A stretch of DNA of 64,000 nucleotides from assembly GCF_014196525.1 (NCBI RefSeq), contig NZ_JACIDX010000016.1:1-64000 (forward strand), in the 5' to 3' direction. Shown one piece after another: positions 8,240 to 18,348 of the stretch. The DNA comes from Novosphingobium sediminicola (GTDB lineage Bacteria; Pseudomonadota; Alphaproteobacteria; Sphingomonadales; Sphingomonadaceae). The position numbers and the translations under genes were made by a program. The notes beneath the pieces were generated by a model that ran no database searches, was not told the origin of the DNA, and saw nothing but the letters and a program-made list of their open reading frames with translations. How positions within the stretch are numbered: position 1 is the first letter of the stretch; every line of letters starts with the position of its first letter.

Positions 8240-8596
8240 ATGTCGAACTCGTCTAACGACTTTCATGGCAGCGATCTGCCCGGCTATCATCCGGCCCGAC
8301 TGAACCCGGATGATGCCGAAGCACTGCTGGCGATCAACGCGCATCTTCGTTCGCCCTCGCCCGAATGGGTGAGTTTTATTGGGGAGACGCTCTCGCACTG
8401 GCTGGTGGAGCAGCGCGTTCCGCATGGCGTGGTCGATGACGCCAAGGCGATGTGGCTGATCGAGCGGATCGACGAGGGGGGCGAGGTCAATTCGCCCGCC
8501 GCCCTCAACCTGTTGCAGCGCTGCTGTGTCAAAGCCCAGCGCGTGCCGCAGCGCCTGATGCAATATCTGCAGGTGCAGGAGGCGAGAATGGCTTGA
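8240..8596 (+). CDS. Conserved hypothetical protein
   Basis: This is a soluble protein of 118 residues, with segments HPARLNPDDAEALLAINAHL and SPEWVSFIGETLSHWLVEQRVPHG, and a helical C-terminus. The ATG at 8240 was chosen because AAAGGA lies 10 bases upstream, whereas the ATG at 8231 is too close to it. No known domain is recognised. It is convergent with the suf operon and shares the hairpin at 8603-8628. Confidence 0.75.
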   Translation: MSNSSNDFHGSDLPGYHPARLNPDDAEALLAINAHLRSPSPEWVSFIGETLSHWLVEQRVPHGVVDDAKAMWLIERIDEGGEVNSPAALNLLQRCCVKAQRVPQRLMQYLQVQEARMA

Positions 8597-8602
8597 AAAA
8601 CC

Positions 8603-8628
8603 CCGGAGGCCCATGAGGGGGCCTCCGG
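8603..8628 (-). terminator. Terminator of the suf operon
   Basis: CCGGAGGCCC and GGGCCTCCGG form a 10-bp stem. On the minus strand it is followed by GGGGTTTTTC, a short T-tract, which makes it an intrinsic terminator for the suf operon ending at 8640. It may also stop the + strand gene that ends at 8596. Confidence 0.75.
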
Positions 8629-8639
8629 ATCTGGTGTGT

Positions 8640-8996
8640 TTAGACCGTAAAGCTCTCGCCGCAGCCGCAGGTGCCTTTGGCATTGGGGTTGGCGAAGACG
8701 AAGCCTGCGGTGAAATCATCCTCCACCCAGTCCATCGTGCTGCCGATCAGGTAAAGCACGCTGGCGCTGTCGATGAAGAACAGCCCGCCGGGCGTCTCGA
8801 TCTTTTCATCCAGCGGACCGGCTTCGTTGATGTAATCGACCGAATAGGCCAGACCCGAACAGCCCCGACGCGGGGTGGACAGCTTGACGCCGATCGCGCC
8901 CTCGGGCGCTTCGCTCATCAGCTTGGCCACGCGCGCTTCTGCGTTCGGCGTCAGCAGGACGGCGGCGGGGCGAGGTTTGCGCATGGTTGTTGTCAT
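8640..8996 (-). CDS. sufA: Iron-sulfur cluster carrier, A-type scaffold
   Basis: This A-type carrier receives Fe-S clusters from SufBCD and delivers them to client proteins. It has 118 residues with the three conserved cysteines: Cys46 in RRGCSGL, and Cys110 and Cys112 in GTCGCGESF. The ATG at 8996 follows the sufT stop codon after one base, so translation is probably coupled. It is the last gene of the suf operon. HscB/IscA paralogues cannot be excluded from sequence alone, but the context makes SufA the natural name. Confidence 0.93.
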   Translation of the reverse strand: MTTTMRKPRPAAVLLTPNAEARVAKLMSEAPEGAIGVKLSTPRRGCSGLAYSVDYINEAGPLDEKIETPGGLFFIDSASVLYLIGSTMDWVEDDFTAGFVFANPNAKGTCGCGESFTV

Positions 8997-8997
8997 C

Positions 8998-9531
8998 TTA
9001 CAGCATCCCCAGTTCGAGGCGGGCTTCATCGCTCATCTTGGCCGGGTCCCATGGCGGATCCCAGACGAGGGCCACTTCGGCGTCGCGGATGCCGGGCACC
9101 GCCGAGACGCGCAATTCGACCTCGCCGGGCATCGATTCGGCCACCGGGCAATGCGGCGTGGTCAGCGTCATGGTGATGCTGGCCGAACCTTCCTCCGTGA
9201 TTTCCACGCCGTAAATCAGGCCCAGTTCGTAGATATTGACCGGGATTTCGGGGTCGAAGATCTCTTTGAGAGCGTTGATCACGCCCTCATACAGTTCGCC
9301 GCCCGGCTCATGCGGGGTCAAGCCGGTGGGCTGCTGCGAGAGGAAGCCTTCGAGGTAGTCGGCCTTGCGCGCAACCTTGTCGGCGATCTTTTCGATCTCG
9401 CCATCAGCGCCCAGCGCCGGGGCGCCGGGAATCTGGGCCGACACATCCACCCGCGCGCGCGGCGGGGTGGGGGCATCGCTCACTTCTTCCACGGTGAAGC
9501 GGGGGGTGTCATCGGAAGTCGTGTCAGTCAT
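8998..9531 (-). CDS. sufT: SUF system assembly protein, MIP18/DUF59 family
   Basis: This auxiliary Fe-S maturation factor has 177 residues. The DUF59 domain occupies roughly residues 80-175, with DPEIPVNIYELGLIYGV and TLTTPHCPVAESMP (conserved Cys). An acidic/proline-rich N-terminal extension precedes it. The family is commonly encoded in suf operons, where it aids cluster transfer. The start ATG overlaps the sufS stop (TGATG). Confidence 0.92.
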   Translation of the reverse strand: MTDTTSDDTPRFTVEEVSDAPTPPRARVDVSAQIPGAPALGADGEIEKIADKVARKADYLEGFLSQQPTGLTPHEPGGELYEGVINALKEIFDPEIPVNIYELGLIYGVEITEEGSASITMTLTTPHCPVAESMPGEVELRVSAVPGIRDAEVALVWDPPWDPAKMSDEARLELGML

Positions 9532-10760
9532 CAGCCGAAGATCCTCTTCGTGCGTTCAATGCCGGCGATCAGCGCGGCAATATCGCTTTCGTCGCTATAC
9601 AGGCCAAAGCTGGCGCGGGCGGTGGCGGGCACGCCAAGATGGTCCATCAAAGGTTGGGCGCAGTGATGCCCCGCGCGGATGGCCACGCTTTGATGTTTTG
9701 GGCCCGCCTCGTCCAGAATCGTGCCCAGATCATGGGGATGCACCCCGTCGATCACAAAGCTGACGATCCCGGCGCTGTCCTCGGGGCCGAACACGGTCAC
9801 ATCGTTCATCGCCTGAAGCGCGCCGCGCAGGGTTTTGACCAACCCGGCCTCATGCGCATGGATGGCGGAAAGGCCGATGCTCTGCACATAATCGACGGCG
9901 GCGGCAAAGCCGATGGCCTCGATGATGGCCGGAGTGCCCGCCTCAAAACGAGTCGGGGCGGGGGCCCATGTGGTCTTTTCAAAGGTGACGCGGTCGATCA
10001 TCGACCCGCCGCCCTGCCATGGTGGCATGGCGTCAAGAATCTCGGCCCGCGCCCAGAGCGCGCCGATGCCGGTCGGCCCATAGAGCTTATGCGCGGAAAA
10101 GGCGTAGAAATCGACGCCTAGCGCGGCCACATCAACGGGCAGGCGCGGCACGGCCTGACAGCCGTCGATCAGGATCTTGGCCCCTACGCCATGCGCCAGC
10201 GCAACGGCGCGTTCGACATCCAGCACGCTGCCCAGCACGTTCGACACATGGGCCAGCGCGACCAGCTTGTGCGCGGGCGTCAGGATGCGCTGCGCCGCGT
10301 AGAGGTCGATCCGGCCATCGGCGGTCAGCGGGCAAACGTCGATTTCGACGCCCACCCGGTCGCGCAGCAATTGCCAGGGCACGATGTTCGAGTGATGCTC
10401 AAGGGTCGAAATCAGAATGCGGTCGCCCGCCTTCAGATTCGCCCCGCCCCAGCTCTGCGCGACAAGGTTGATCGCCTCGGTCGCGCCGCGCGTGAACACG
10501 ATCTCGCCTTCCAGTCCGCCGATGAATGCAGCCACCTTGCGGCGCGCCTCTTCATAGGCCAGCGTCATATTGGCGCTGCGGGCGTAAACGCCGCGATGCA
10601 CGGTGGCATAGTCGCGGCCCATGGCGTTGACCGTGGCGTCGATCACGGATTGCGGCTTTTGCGCGGTGGCGCCGGAATCAAGGTAATGCCAGCCACCAGC
10701 CAGCCCCGGAAAATCGGCGCGGATTTTGGCCAGATCCAAGGTGAGGGTTTCCACGCTCAT
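9531..10760 (-). CDS. sufS: Cysteine desulfurase
   Basis: This is a group II PLP-dependent desulfurase that releases sulfur from L-cysteine as an enzyme persulfide for the SufBCD scaffold. It has 409 residues. The PLP lysine is in SAHKLYGPTGIG (Lys225), HHSN lies at 122-125, and the catalytic cysteine is Cys367 in RAGHHCAQPL. Group II enzymes normally need a SufE or SufU partner; neither is encoded in this operon. Its ATG overlaps the sufD stop by four bases. Confidence 0.96.
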   Translation of the reverse strand: MSVETLTLDLAKIRADFPGLAGGWHYLDSGATAQKPQSVIDATVNAMGRDYATVHRGVYARSANMTLAYEEARRKVAAFIGGLEGEIVFTRGATEAINLVAQSWGGANLKAGDRILISTLEHHSNIVPWQLLRDRVGVEIDVCPLTADGRIDLYAAQRILTPAHKLVALAHVSNVLGSVLDVERAVALAHGVGAKILIDGCQAVPRLPVDVAALGVDFYAFSAHKLYGPTGIGALWARAEILDAMPPWQGGGSMIDRVTFEKTTWAPAPTRFEAGTPAIIEAIGFAAAVDYVQSIGLSAIHAHEAGLVKTLRGALQAMNDVTVFGPEDSAGIVSFVIDGVHPHDLGTILDEAGPKHQSVAIRAGHHCAQPLMDHLGVPATARASFGLYSDESDIAALIAGIERTKRIFG

Positions 10761-11479
10761 AGCAAAGCCTCCAAAGCGGCCTGCGCGGCGGCCTGCAGAT
10801 TGTCCTCTTCCTCTGCCCCGTCAAAGGCTTCGGCGATAAAGGCCTGCAGCATCAGCGCCTTGGCCCGCGCCGGTTCGATCCCGCGCGCGGCCAGATAGAA
10901 CAGGCCATTGGCATCCAGCTCGCCAATCGCGCAGCCATGGGCGCATTTGACATCGTCGGCATAGATTTCCAGCTCGGGCCGCGCATTGGCCTGCGCCGTG
11001 CGGTCCAGCAGCATCGCGCGCACCGATTGCGATCCATCGGTGCCATCCGCGCCCTTGGCCACATAGACCTTGCCCAGCACGCTGGCGGTTGATGTGCCGC
11101 CCGCAACGGAGCGGATCATCTGGTGGCTGCGCGCATTGGGTTCGATATGGCGCACGGTCGTCACGATTTCGGCGGTCTGATCGCCGCTGCTCAATTGCAC
11201 GCCGCCCAGATGGAAATCCGCGCCCTCATGCAGGGTGGCCTCGATCTCGATGCGCGCATAGGTGTCGGCGGTGTTGAGCACATGGACGGCGGCCTTGGCC
11301 CCGGCCTCCAGCACCAGCGAGAGGCGCACCACGCCGCCCTTGTTCACAATCGCGCGCGCAAATTCGCCGCCCGCCGCAACGGTGACGCTTTCCGCATCGG
11401 GCAAGGGCCAGAGCGTTTCCAGCGCGCCGAGGTCGGCATAGCGCCATTCCTCGGCCTTTCTGGTGGGCAAGGTCGTCAT
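10757..11479 (-). CDS. sufD: SufD subunit of the Fe-S scaffold complex
   Basis: This beta-helix scaffold subunit forms SufBC2D. It has 240 residues, much shorter than the E. coli protein (about 420), because it lacks most of the N-terminal helical region; short SufD forms are usual in sphingomonads (recalled). It starts RKAEEWRYADLGAL and has a C-terminal segment CAHGCAIGELDANGLFYLAARGI typical of SufB/SufD. The start overlaps the sufC stop by four bases. Confidence 0.92.
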   Translation of the reverse strand: MTTLPTRKAEEWRYADLGALETLWPLPDAESVTVAAGGEFARAIVNKGGVVRLSLVLEAGAKAAVHVLNTADTYARIEIEATLHEGADFHLGGVQLSSGDQTAEIVTTVRHIEPNARSHQMIRSVAGGTSTASVLGKVYVAKGADGTDGSQSVRAMLLDRTAQANARPELEIYADDVKCAHGCAIGELDANGLFYLAARGIEPARAKALMLQAFIAEAFDGAEEEDNLQAAAQAALEALL

Positions 11480-12225
11480 GCCGCGACGCCTTCGTAGCCG
11501 CCTTCTTCCAGCGCCAGCGCCAGTTCCGGCCCGCCCGATTTGACGATGCGGCCACCGGCCAGCACATGCACGAAATCGGGCTTCACATAGTCGAGCAGGC
11601 GCTGATAGTGGGTGATCAGCAGCACGGCCTTGTCGGGCTTGCGCATGATCGCATTGATGCCCTCGCCGCAGATGCGCAGCGCGTCAATGTCGAGGCCTGA
11701 GTCCGTCTCGTCCAGAATCGCCAGCTTGGGGTCGAGGATGCCCATCTGCACCATCTCGGCGCGCTTCTTCTCGCCGCCCGAGAAACCCACGTTGACCGGG
11801 CGCTTCAGCATGTCCATGTCCATCCGCAGCAGCGCGGCCTTTTCCTTGGCCAGCTTCATGAACTCGCCGCCCGACAGCGGGGGCAGGTCATGGAACTTGC
11901 GCTGGCTGTTCAAAGCCTCGCGCAGGAATTGCAGGTTGGACACGCCGGGGATTTCAACCGGATACTGGAAACCCAGAAACAGGCCCGATGCCGCACGCTC
12001 ATGCGGGTCCAGCGCGAAGAGGTCCTGCCCGTTGAACGTGGCCGAGCCCTCGGTCACTTCATAGCCCGGACGCCCGCCCAGCACATAGCCGGTGGTCGAT
12101 TTGCCCGCGCCATTCGGCCCCATGATTGCGTGCACCTCGCCCGCGTTGATGGTTAGGTTCAGACCCTTGAGGATCGGCTTGTCCGCAACAGAGGCGTGGA
12201 GGTTTTCAATGGTCAGCATGGTCAT
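11476..12225 (-). CDS. sufC: Fe-S assembly ABC-type ATPase
   Basis: This cytosolic ABC ATPase of the SufBCD scaffold has 249 residues. Walker A is GPNGAGKST at 36-44, the signature is SGGEKKR at 149-155, and Walker B is LAILDE at 168-173 followed by TDSGLDIDAL, characteristic of SufC. No membrane domain is associated. An extra small gene separates it from sufB, an unusual arrangement for this operon. Confidence 0.97.
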   Translation of the reverse strand: MTMLTIENLHASVADKPILKGLNLTINAGEVHAIMGPNGAGKSTTGYVLGGRPGYEVTEGSATFNGQDLFALDPHERAASGLFLGFQYPVEIPGVSNLQFLREALNSQRKFHDLPPLSGGEFMKLAKEKAALLRMDMDMLKRPVNVGFSGGEKKRAEMVQMGILDPKLAILDETDSGLDIDALRICGEGINAIMRKPDKAVLLITHYQRLLDYVKPDFVHVLAGGRIVKSGGPELALALEEGGYEGVAA

Positions 12226-12226
12226 T

Positions 12227-12564
12227 TCACTTCTTCCCGCAACGCGTCAGGCGGACGATACGATTGTCTGAATTGGTATAGGCAAGGGTCTTGCTATCTT
12301 TGGACAGGCGAAGGTTGAGGCGGCCTTTGGAGGTTTCGCCTTCGTCATAGAACTCGCCTGTGGCCGTCCAGTTGGTCTGTTCGGCCACCACGATCCGCTT
12401 GGGCGTGAACACGGTTTCGCCGAAGGCCACCTCGCCCTTGCGAACAACGGCGCGTGAATCACTCTCTTCGCCGGGCATTTTGCAATGGCTGGGCAAATCC
12501 CAATCGCCACGCATCGCGACCGGCATGGTCAACGGCACAGAAGCGGCAAGCGCCAGCGTGAGCA

Positions 12565-12565
<1 letters not shown>
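12227..12565 (-). CDS. Small exported protein inside the suf operon
   Basis: This is a 112-residue protein with a predicted N-terminal signal peptide (MLTLALAASVPLTMPVAM). The mature part is charged, with GDWDLPSHCKMPGEES, TNWTATGEFYDEGE and C-terminal VRLTRCGKK, leaving two cysteines that could form a disulfide. The start overlaps the sufB stop (TGATG), and a GTG three bases earlier is an alternative. GGGAG lies upstream. It ends one base before sufC begins. No family is recognised. An exported protein translated between cytosolic SufB and SufC is unexpected. Confidence 0.75.
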
Positions 12566-14042
<1,477 letters not shown>

Positions 14043-14046
<4 letters not shown>

Positions 14047-14495
14047 TGCACCATATCCACATCGTCCTGCGGCGTCATCAACCGGGTCAGGGGAACCCCC
14101 GACAAGGCCAGACGCAACGCCTCATTCACCACCGGCCAATGCGGCCGCACGCTGCAACCCAGACCCGGCGCGCAATCATGGCTGATCCCTTCAACGCAAG
14201 GGGTCAGCGCAATCGGCCCTTCGACCGCTTCGACAATATCTGCAAGGCTGATGTCATGGGCGTCGCGGGCAAGAGCCAATCCGCCGCCCGCGCCCCGCGC
14301 CGATGTCAAAAGCCCCGCCGCGACCAGTCGGCTGACCAGCTTTTGCACCGTGGGCGCGGGCAGGCCCGTTTCCAGCGCCAGTTGCCCGGCATTCGCGCGC
14401 GCGCGCGCATCGCCATCGGCGCCCGCTGTCGGGCACTGGCGCGCCGCCGCCACCATCGCCACCACGGCGTAATCGGCCATGCTTGACAAGCGCAT
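14043..14495 (-). CDS. Rrf2-family Fe-S-responsive regulator of the suf operon
   Basis: This is a winged-helix Rrf2 regulator of 150 residues, similar to the SUF-system regulator subfamily. The N-terminal HTH covers about 1-70 ([19 protein letters not shown]). Three cysteines, Cys100, Cys108 and Cys114, in TPC-x7-C-x5-C form the likely Fe-S ligation site. As first gene of the operon it probably autoregulates by sensing cluster status. A dyad-symmetric sequence at 14533-14554 is a candidate operator. Confidence 0.92.
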
Positions 14496-14532
14496 CGCGC
14501 GAATCCCTTTCGTCAGCCATCGATACTCAAGA

Positions 14533-14554
14533 CGGTCAGATTAAAATAAGACCG
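14533..14554. promoter_or_regulatory. Candidate operator upstream of the suf operon
   Basis: A 22-base imperfect palindrome has CGGTC at one end and GACCG at the other, with ATT/AAT symmetry inside (16 of 22 positions symmetric). It lies 38-59 bases upstream of the Rrf2 start in an AT-rich stretch. Length and AT-rich centre are like known Rrf2/IscR sites, but no match to a defined consensus is claimed. Confidence 0.45.
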
Positions 14555-14646
14555 AATCAATCCGATTTAAAGGCCCCTAAGGCTTTGCCCTCGCGCGGGC
14601 AAGGGGGGCAGGCGGAATCGGGCGGTGGCGGAAATGCGCAGCGCAT

Positions 14647-14760
14647 AAAAAAACGGCTCCCCCGTCGCCAAGGGAGCCGCTTGAGTTTCGAGAACTCTGT
14701 GGTGAAAACCACGAGCCCTTCGGGTCGCAAGGAGGCGGATAAAGCATTGCGGGGGAAGAT
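14647..14760 (-). ncRNA. Candidate structured small RNA with intrinsic terminator
   Basis: The minus strand carries consecutive hairpins: a GAAG-capped stem near 14712-14730, GTGGT/ACCAC (14699-14712), GAGTT/AACTC (14683-14697), and a final stem CGGCTCCC/GGGAGCCG (14654-14679) followed by seven Ts. No protein gene lies upstream on this strand to need the terminator, since pyrD and the suf operon diverge here. The 5' end is uncertain and no clear promoter was found. An untranslated leader or attenuator is the alternative. Confidence 0.45.
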
Positions 14761-14994
14761 AATTGTAAGATTGCGTCAAACCGCAGGAGCGTTTTCAAGT
14801 AGTTTTACCTATTACGGGGTCATGCAAAGGATTTCATAGACCTCCGTCATGCAGCCCTTACATCATGGCCGGGCGTCGCACCGCATGGGCGCCCAAGAAT
14901 CGAACAGATATTCGGGAATCACGCAGAAATCCGCGAATCGCAGGGGCGGCAGGCAATCGACAAGTCCCCCGCTTCTTGCCATAGGCCTGTTCCC

Positions 14995-16044
14995 ATGACC
15001 TATGCCCTGATCCGCAAAGCCCTGTTCCGTCTGGATGCCGAAACCGCCCATGGGATGGCGCTGGCCGCGCTCAAATATCTGCCCATCGCCGGCGCCCCTG
15101 TCGCGCCCGGCGGGCCGCTGACCAGCACGGTGGCGGGCCTGACCTTGCCGACGCCCGTGGGCATGGCGGCCGGATTCGACAAGGATGGCGAAGTGCCCGA
15201 CGCGCTGCTCGGCCTCGGCTTCGGTTTTGCCGAGGTCGGCTCGATCACGCCCTTGCCGCAATCGGGCAATCCCAAGCCGCGCCTGTTCCGGCTGGAGGAG
15301 GACCGCGCCGTCATCAACCGCATGGGCTTTAACAATGGCGGCGCGGATGAGGCGGAAAAGCGCCTTCGCGCGCGGCTGACGCGCGGCGGAATCGTGGGCA
15401 TCAACATCGGCGCCAATAAAGACGCCACTGATCGCATCGCCGATTATGCCTATGGCGCGCGGGTGTTCGCCCCGCTGGCCTCCTATCTGGCGGTCAATGT
15501 GTCGAGCCCCAACACGCCGGGCCTGCGCGCGCTTCAGGACGAATCGGCGCTGACCGAATTGCTCGACGGGGTGATTGCCGCGCGCGACGAGACGGGACAT
15601 CGCCCGCCGGTCTTCCTGAAAGTCGCGCCCGATCTGGAACCGGCCGATATCGAGGCGATCGCCCGCATCGCCATCTCGCGCCGTCTGGGGGCGCTGATCG
15701 TCAGCAACACGACGATCAGCCGACCCTCGCTGCAAAGCCGCCACGCGGGCGAGACGGGCGGCCTGTCTGGCGCGCCCTTACGCGATCTGGCGCAACAGCG
15801 CATGATCGATTTCCGCCGCGCCACCGGAGGACAGATCCCCCTGATCGGCGTGGGCGGCATCGCCAATGCGGACGATGCCTATGCCCGCATCCGCGCCGGG
15901 GCCAGCCTGGTGCAGCTCTATTCCGCCATGGTTTACGAAGGCCATGCCATTGCCGAGAAGATCGGGGCCGGGCTTGCCCGCCTGCTGGCGCGCGATGGTT
16001 TTGCCAATGTGGCCGAAGCGGTCGGGGCCGATGTCCCGCTCTGA
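14995..16044 (+). CDS. pyrD: Dihydroorotate dehydrogenase (quinone), class 2
   Basis: This membrane-associated flavoenzyme oxidises dihydroorotate to orotate with ubiquinone in pyrimidine synthesis. It has 349 residues. The N-terminal helix region (residues 1-35) is typical of class 2 enzymes. Motifs are NRMGFNNGGAD, LAVNVSSPNTPGLRALQ (catalytic-serine region), FLKVAPDL, ETGGLSGAPL, and the FMN phosphate site LIGVGGI...QLYSAMVYEG. Start ATG at 14995. Confidence 0.96.
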   Translation: MTYALIRKALFRLDAETAHGMALAALKYLPIAGAPVAPGGPLTSTVAGLTLPTPVGMAAGFDKDGEVPDALLGLGFGFAEVGSITPLPQSGNPKPRLFRLEEDRAVINRMGFNNGGADEAEKRLRARLTRGGIVGINIGANKDATDRIADYAYGARVFAPLASYLAVNVSSPNTPGLRALQDESALTELLDGVIAARDETGHRPPVFLKVAPDLEPADIEAIARIAISRRLGALIVSNTTISRPSLQSRHAGETGGLSGAPLRDLAQQRMIDFRRATGGQIPLIGVGGIANADDAYARIRAGASLVQLYSAMVYEGHAIAEKIGAGLARLLARDGFANVAEAVGADVPL

Positions 16045-16145
16045 GGCGGTCGGGCCGCTTCCTCCCCTTGCGAGAGCCCCGGCCAAAGCCTAAATCGGGC
16101 GTAACAAAAGCCTAATGCACTTTTCCGGGCAGAGGACATAATTCC

Positions 16146-17966
16146 TTGCGCATCCTCGATATTGAAACCAGCCCCAATCTGGTCACGCTGTTTCTGGCGC
16201 GCGCTGATTTGCTGGCCGATCGCCCCTTTCTCCATGCCAAGACCGATCAGGGATGGCAGGCGATAACATGGGCCGAGGCTGCGCGGCGGGTGGTGGTGCT
16301 GGCGCAAAATCTGGTGCGGCTGGGTTATACGCGGGGCGAGCGGATCATGCTGGTGTCGGAAAACCGGCCCGAATGGTGCATCGCCGATCTGGCGATCATG
16401 GCGGCCGGCTGCATCACCGTCCCGGCCTATACGACCAACACCGAGCGTGACCATCTGCATATTCTGGAAAATTCCGGATCACGCGGGGTGATCGTCTCCA
16501 CCGCCAAACTGGCCAAGCCGCTGCTGCCCGCCGTCATGCGCTCGGGCGGGGCCAACCATCTGATCGCGATGGAGCCGCTGGGCATGGCGCAGGCCAGCAC
16601 GGTGGAATATCACGACTGGGATGCGATGCTGGAGGGCGATGCGGTGGCCGCCCGCGCGGCGGTCGAGGCGCGGATGAGCGGCATTTCGCGCAATGACACG
16701 GCCTGCCTGATCTATACCAGCGGCACAGGCGGCGCGCCGCGCGGGGTGATGCAGCATCATGGCGCGATCCTGCACAATGTTGCGGGCGCGGCCCATGTCA
16801 TCGTCGAGGATTTCGGCTGGAACCCGAGCGGCGCCGAGCCGGAGGTTTTCCTCAGCTTCCTGCCGCTCAGCCATGCCTATGAGCATTCGGCGGGGCAATT
16901 CTTCCCCATCGGCCTTGGCGGCCAGATCTGGTATGCCGAGGGTCTGGACAAGCTGGGCAGCAATATTGAAGAGGTGCGCCCGACGATCATGGTCGTGGTG
17001 CCGCGCCTGTTCGAGGTGCTGCGCACGCGGATCATGAAGCAGGTGGAAAAGCAGGGCAAACTGGCCTCGGGCCTGCTGAGCAGCGCGGTGGCGCTGGCGG
17101 CGCGGCGCGGGGCGGGCAAGGGCAAGCTGCTCGACTGGCCGCTGGACAAGGTGCTGGAAAAGCTGTTGCGCCCCAAGATCCGCGCGCGTTTCGGCGGGCG
17201 GGTCAAGGCGCTGGTGTCGGGCGGGGCGCCGCTGAACCCGGAAATCGGCTTGTTTTTCCAAGGCGTTGGGCTAACGTTGCTGCAAGGCTATGGCCAGACC
17301 GAAAGCGGCCCCATCGCCAGCGTCAACCGCCCCAAAACCGGGATCAAAATGGACACGGTGGGCACGCCCCTCCACGCCACCGAGGTGCGCATCGCGGCGG
17401 ATGGCGAAATCCTGCTGCGCGGCGAACTGGTGATGCATGGCTATTGGCGCAACGAGGCCGAGACGGCGCGCGTGCTCAAGGATGGCTGGCTGCACACCGG
17501 CGACATCGGCCATATTGACGCGGCGGGGCGAATCGTCATCACCGACCGTAAAAAAGATATGATCGTCAACGACAAGGGCGACAACATCTCACCTCAGAAG
17601 CTGGAAGGTATGCTGACCCTCCAGCCGGAAATCGCGCAGGCGATGGTGTTTGGCGACAAGCGGCCCTACATCGTCGGCCTGGTCGTGCCGGATGCCGAAT
17701 GGTCGCGCGAATGGGCGGTGGTCAATGGCCATCACGGCGCCGATGTGCGCGCGCTTCAGGAACTGCCCAGTTTTCGCGGGGCGATCCGTGAGGCGGTCGA
17801 CCGGGTGAACCGCGACCTCTCGGTGATCGAAAAGGTCCGCCAGTTTACCTTTGCCGATGAGCCTTTTGCCATCGATAATGAGGAAATGACGCCTTCTTTG
17901 AAAATCCGTCGGCATAAGCTGAAGGAACGGTATGGGGCGCGGTTGGAAGGGTTGTATAAGGGGTAA
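16146..17966 (+). CDS. AMP-dependent acyl-CoA synthetase (long-chain type)
   Basis: This ANL-superfamily enzyme has 606 residues and should activate a fatty acid to acyl-CoA via acyl-AMP. The P-loop motif YTSGTGGAPRG lies at 190-200 (usual TGxPKG altered to GGAPRG). Later motifs are GYGQTESGP, GWLHTGDIGHID, GRIVITDRKKDMIVNDKGDNISPQ. The predicted start is TTG at 16146, supported by AGAGGA eight bases upstream and by no better ATG. Organisation resembles FadD15-type ligases; chain-length specificity cannot be read. A repeat element begins eight bases after its stop. Confidence 0.9.
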   Translation: MRILDIETSPNLVTLFLARADLLADRPFLHAKTDQGWQAITWAEAARRVVVLAQNLVRLGYTRGERIMLVSENRPEWCIADLAIMAAGCITVPAYTTNTERDHLHILENSGSRGVIVSTAKLAKPLLPAVMRSGGANHLIAMEPLGMAQASTVEYHDWDAMLEGDAVAARAAVEARMSGISRNDTACLIYTSGTGGAPRGVMQHHGAILHNVAGAAHVIVEDFGWNPSGAEPEVFLSFLPLSHAYEHSAGQFFPIGLGGQIWYAEGLDKLGSNIEEVRPTIMVVVPRLFEVLRTRIMKQVEKQGKLASGLLSSAVALAARRGAGKGKLLDWPLDKVLEKLLRPKIRARFGGRVKALVSGGAPLNPEIGLFFQGVGLTLLQGYGQTESGPIASVNRPKTGIKMDTVGTPLHATEVRIAADGEILLRGELVMHGYWRNEAETARVLKDGWLHTGDIGHIDAAGRIVITDRKKDMIVNDKGDNISPQKLEGMLTLQPEIAQAMVFGDKRPYIVGLVVPDAEWSREWAVVNGHHGADVRALQELPSFRGAIREAVDRVNRDLSVIEKVRQFTFADEPFAIDNEEMTPSLKIRRHKLKERYGARLEGLYKG

Positions 17967-17973
17967 AAGGGTT

Positions 17974-18175
17974 TGCCTCCGGCGGGCAAAGGGCGGGGGT
18001 CCTTTGCAATCCCGTTAATGGGGTGGTGGGAGGTTGGCGGCGTGGTGATTGGGGTTATCGTTTTATAGCCTGCGGCGCGGAAAGGTTGCGTCCGACACCC
18101 ATTGGCCGAACCCATTGCACCACGCAGAGAGTAATGGGAGCGCGAAGGGCCAACCGATTTGTCTCGACAAATCGG
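17974..18175 (+). repeat. Modular intergenic repeat, copy 1 (A-to-D orientation)
   Basis: Contains the A block (GCCTCCGGCGGGCAAAGGG then CCTTTGCAATCCCG and TAATGGGG), a half B block (GCCTGCGGCGCGG at 18068), the C block (CGTCCGACACCCATTGGCCG) and the start of the D block (TAATGGGAGCGCGA). The usual D palindrome is replaced by a different hairpin, CCGATTTGT/ACAAATCGG (18154-18175). It lies between two convergent genes. Five more copies occur in the window. Confidence 0.85.
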
Positions 18176-18225
18176 CTATCTAAAAGCCATCCCTCGCATC
18201 TTAACCTTCCTGATCCCTAAACGAG

Positions 18226-18253
18226 AAAAAGCGGCAGTTTCCCGCCGCTTTTT
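18226..18253. terminator. Bidirectional intrinsic terminator
   Basis: AAAAAGCGGC (18226-18235) and GCCGCTTTTT (18244-18253) form a perfect 10-bp stem with A-run and T-run on either side, giving termination on both strands. It separates the acyl-CoA synthetase region from the convergent M23 peptidase. Confidence 0.85.
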
Positions 18254-18348
18254 CCGCATCCTCTCCAAGATGCTAATGCCTGTTGGGCTTGTTTTCCGCC
18301 CTTCTTTCTCAGGCTTGGTTATCTCGCTTCAGACTCAACTTGTGTGAG

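Noticed and set aside
8998-9531. Naming this gene paaD
   Set aside because: It shares the DUF59 fold with PaaD, but suf-operon context and the N-terminal extension support SufT.
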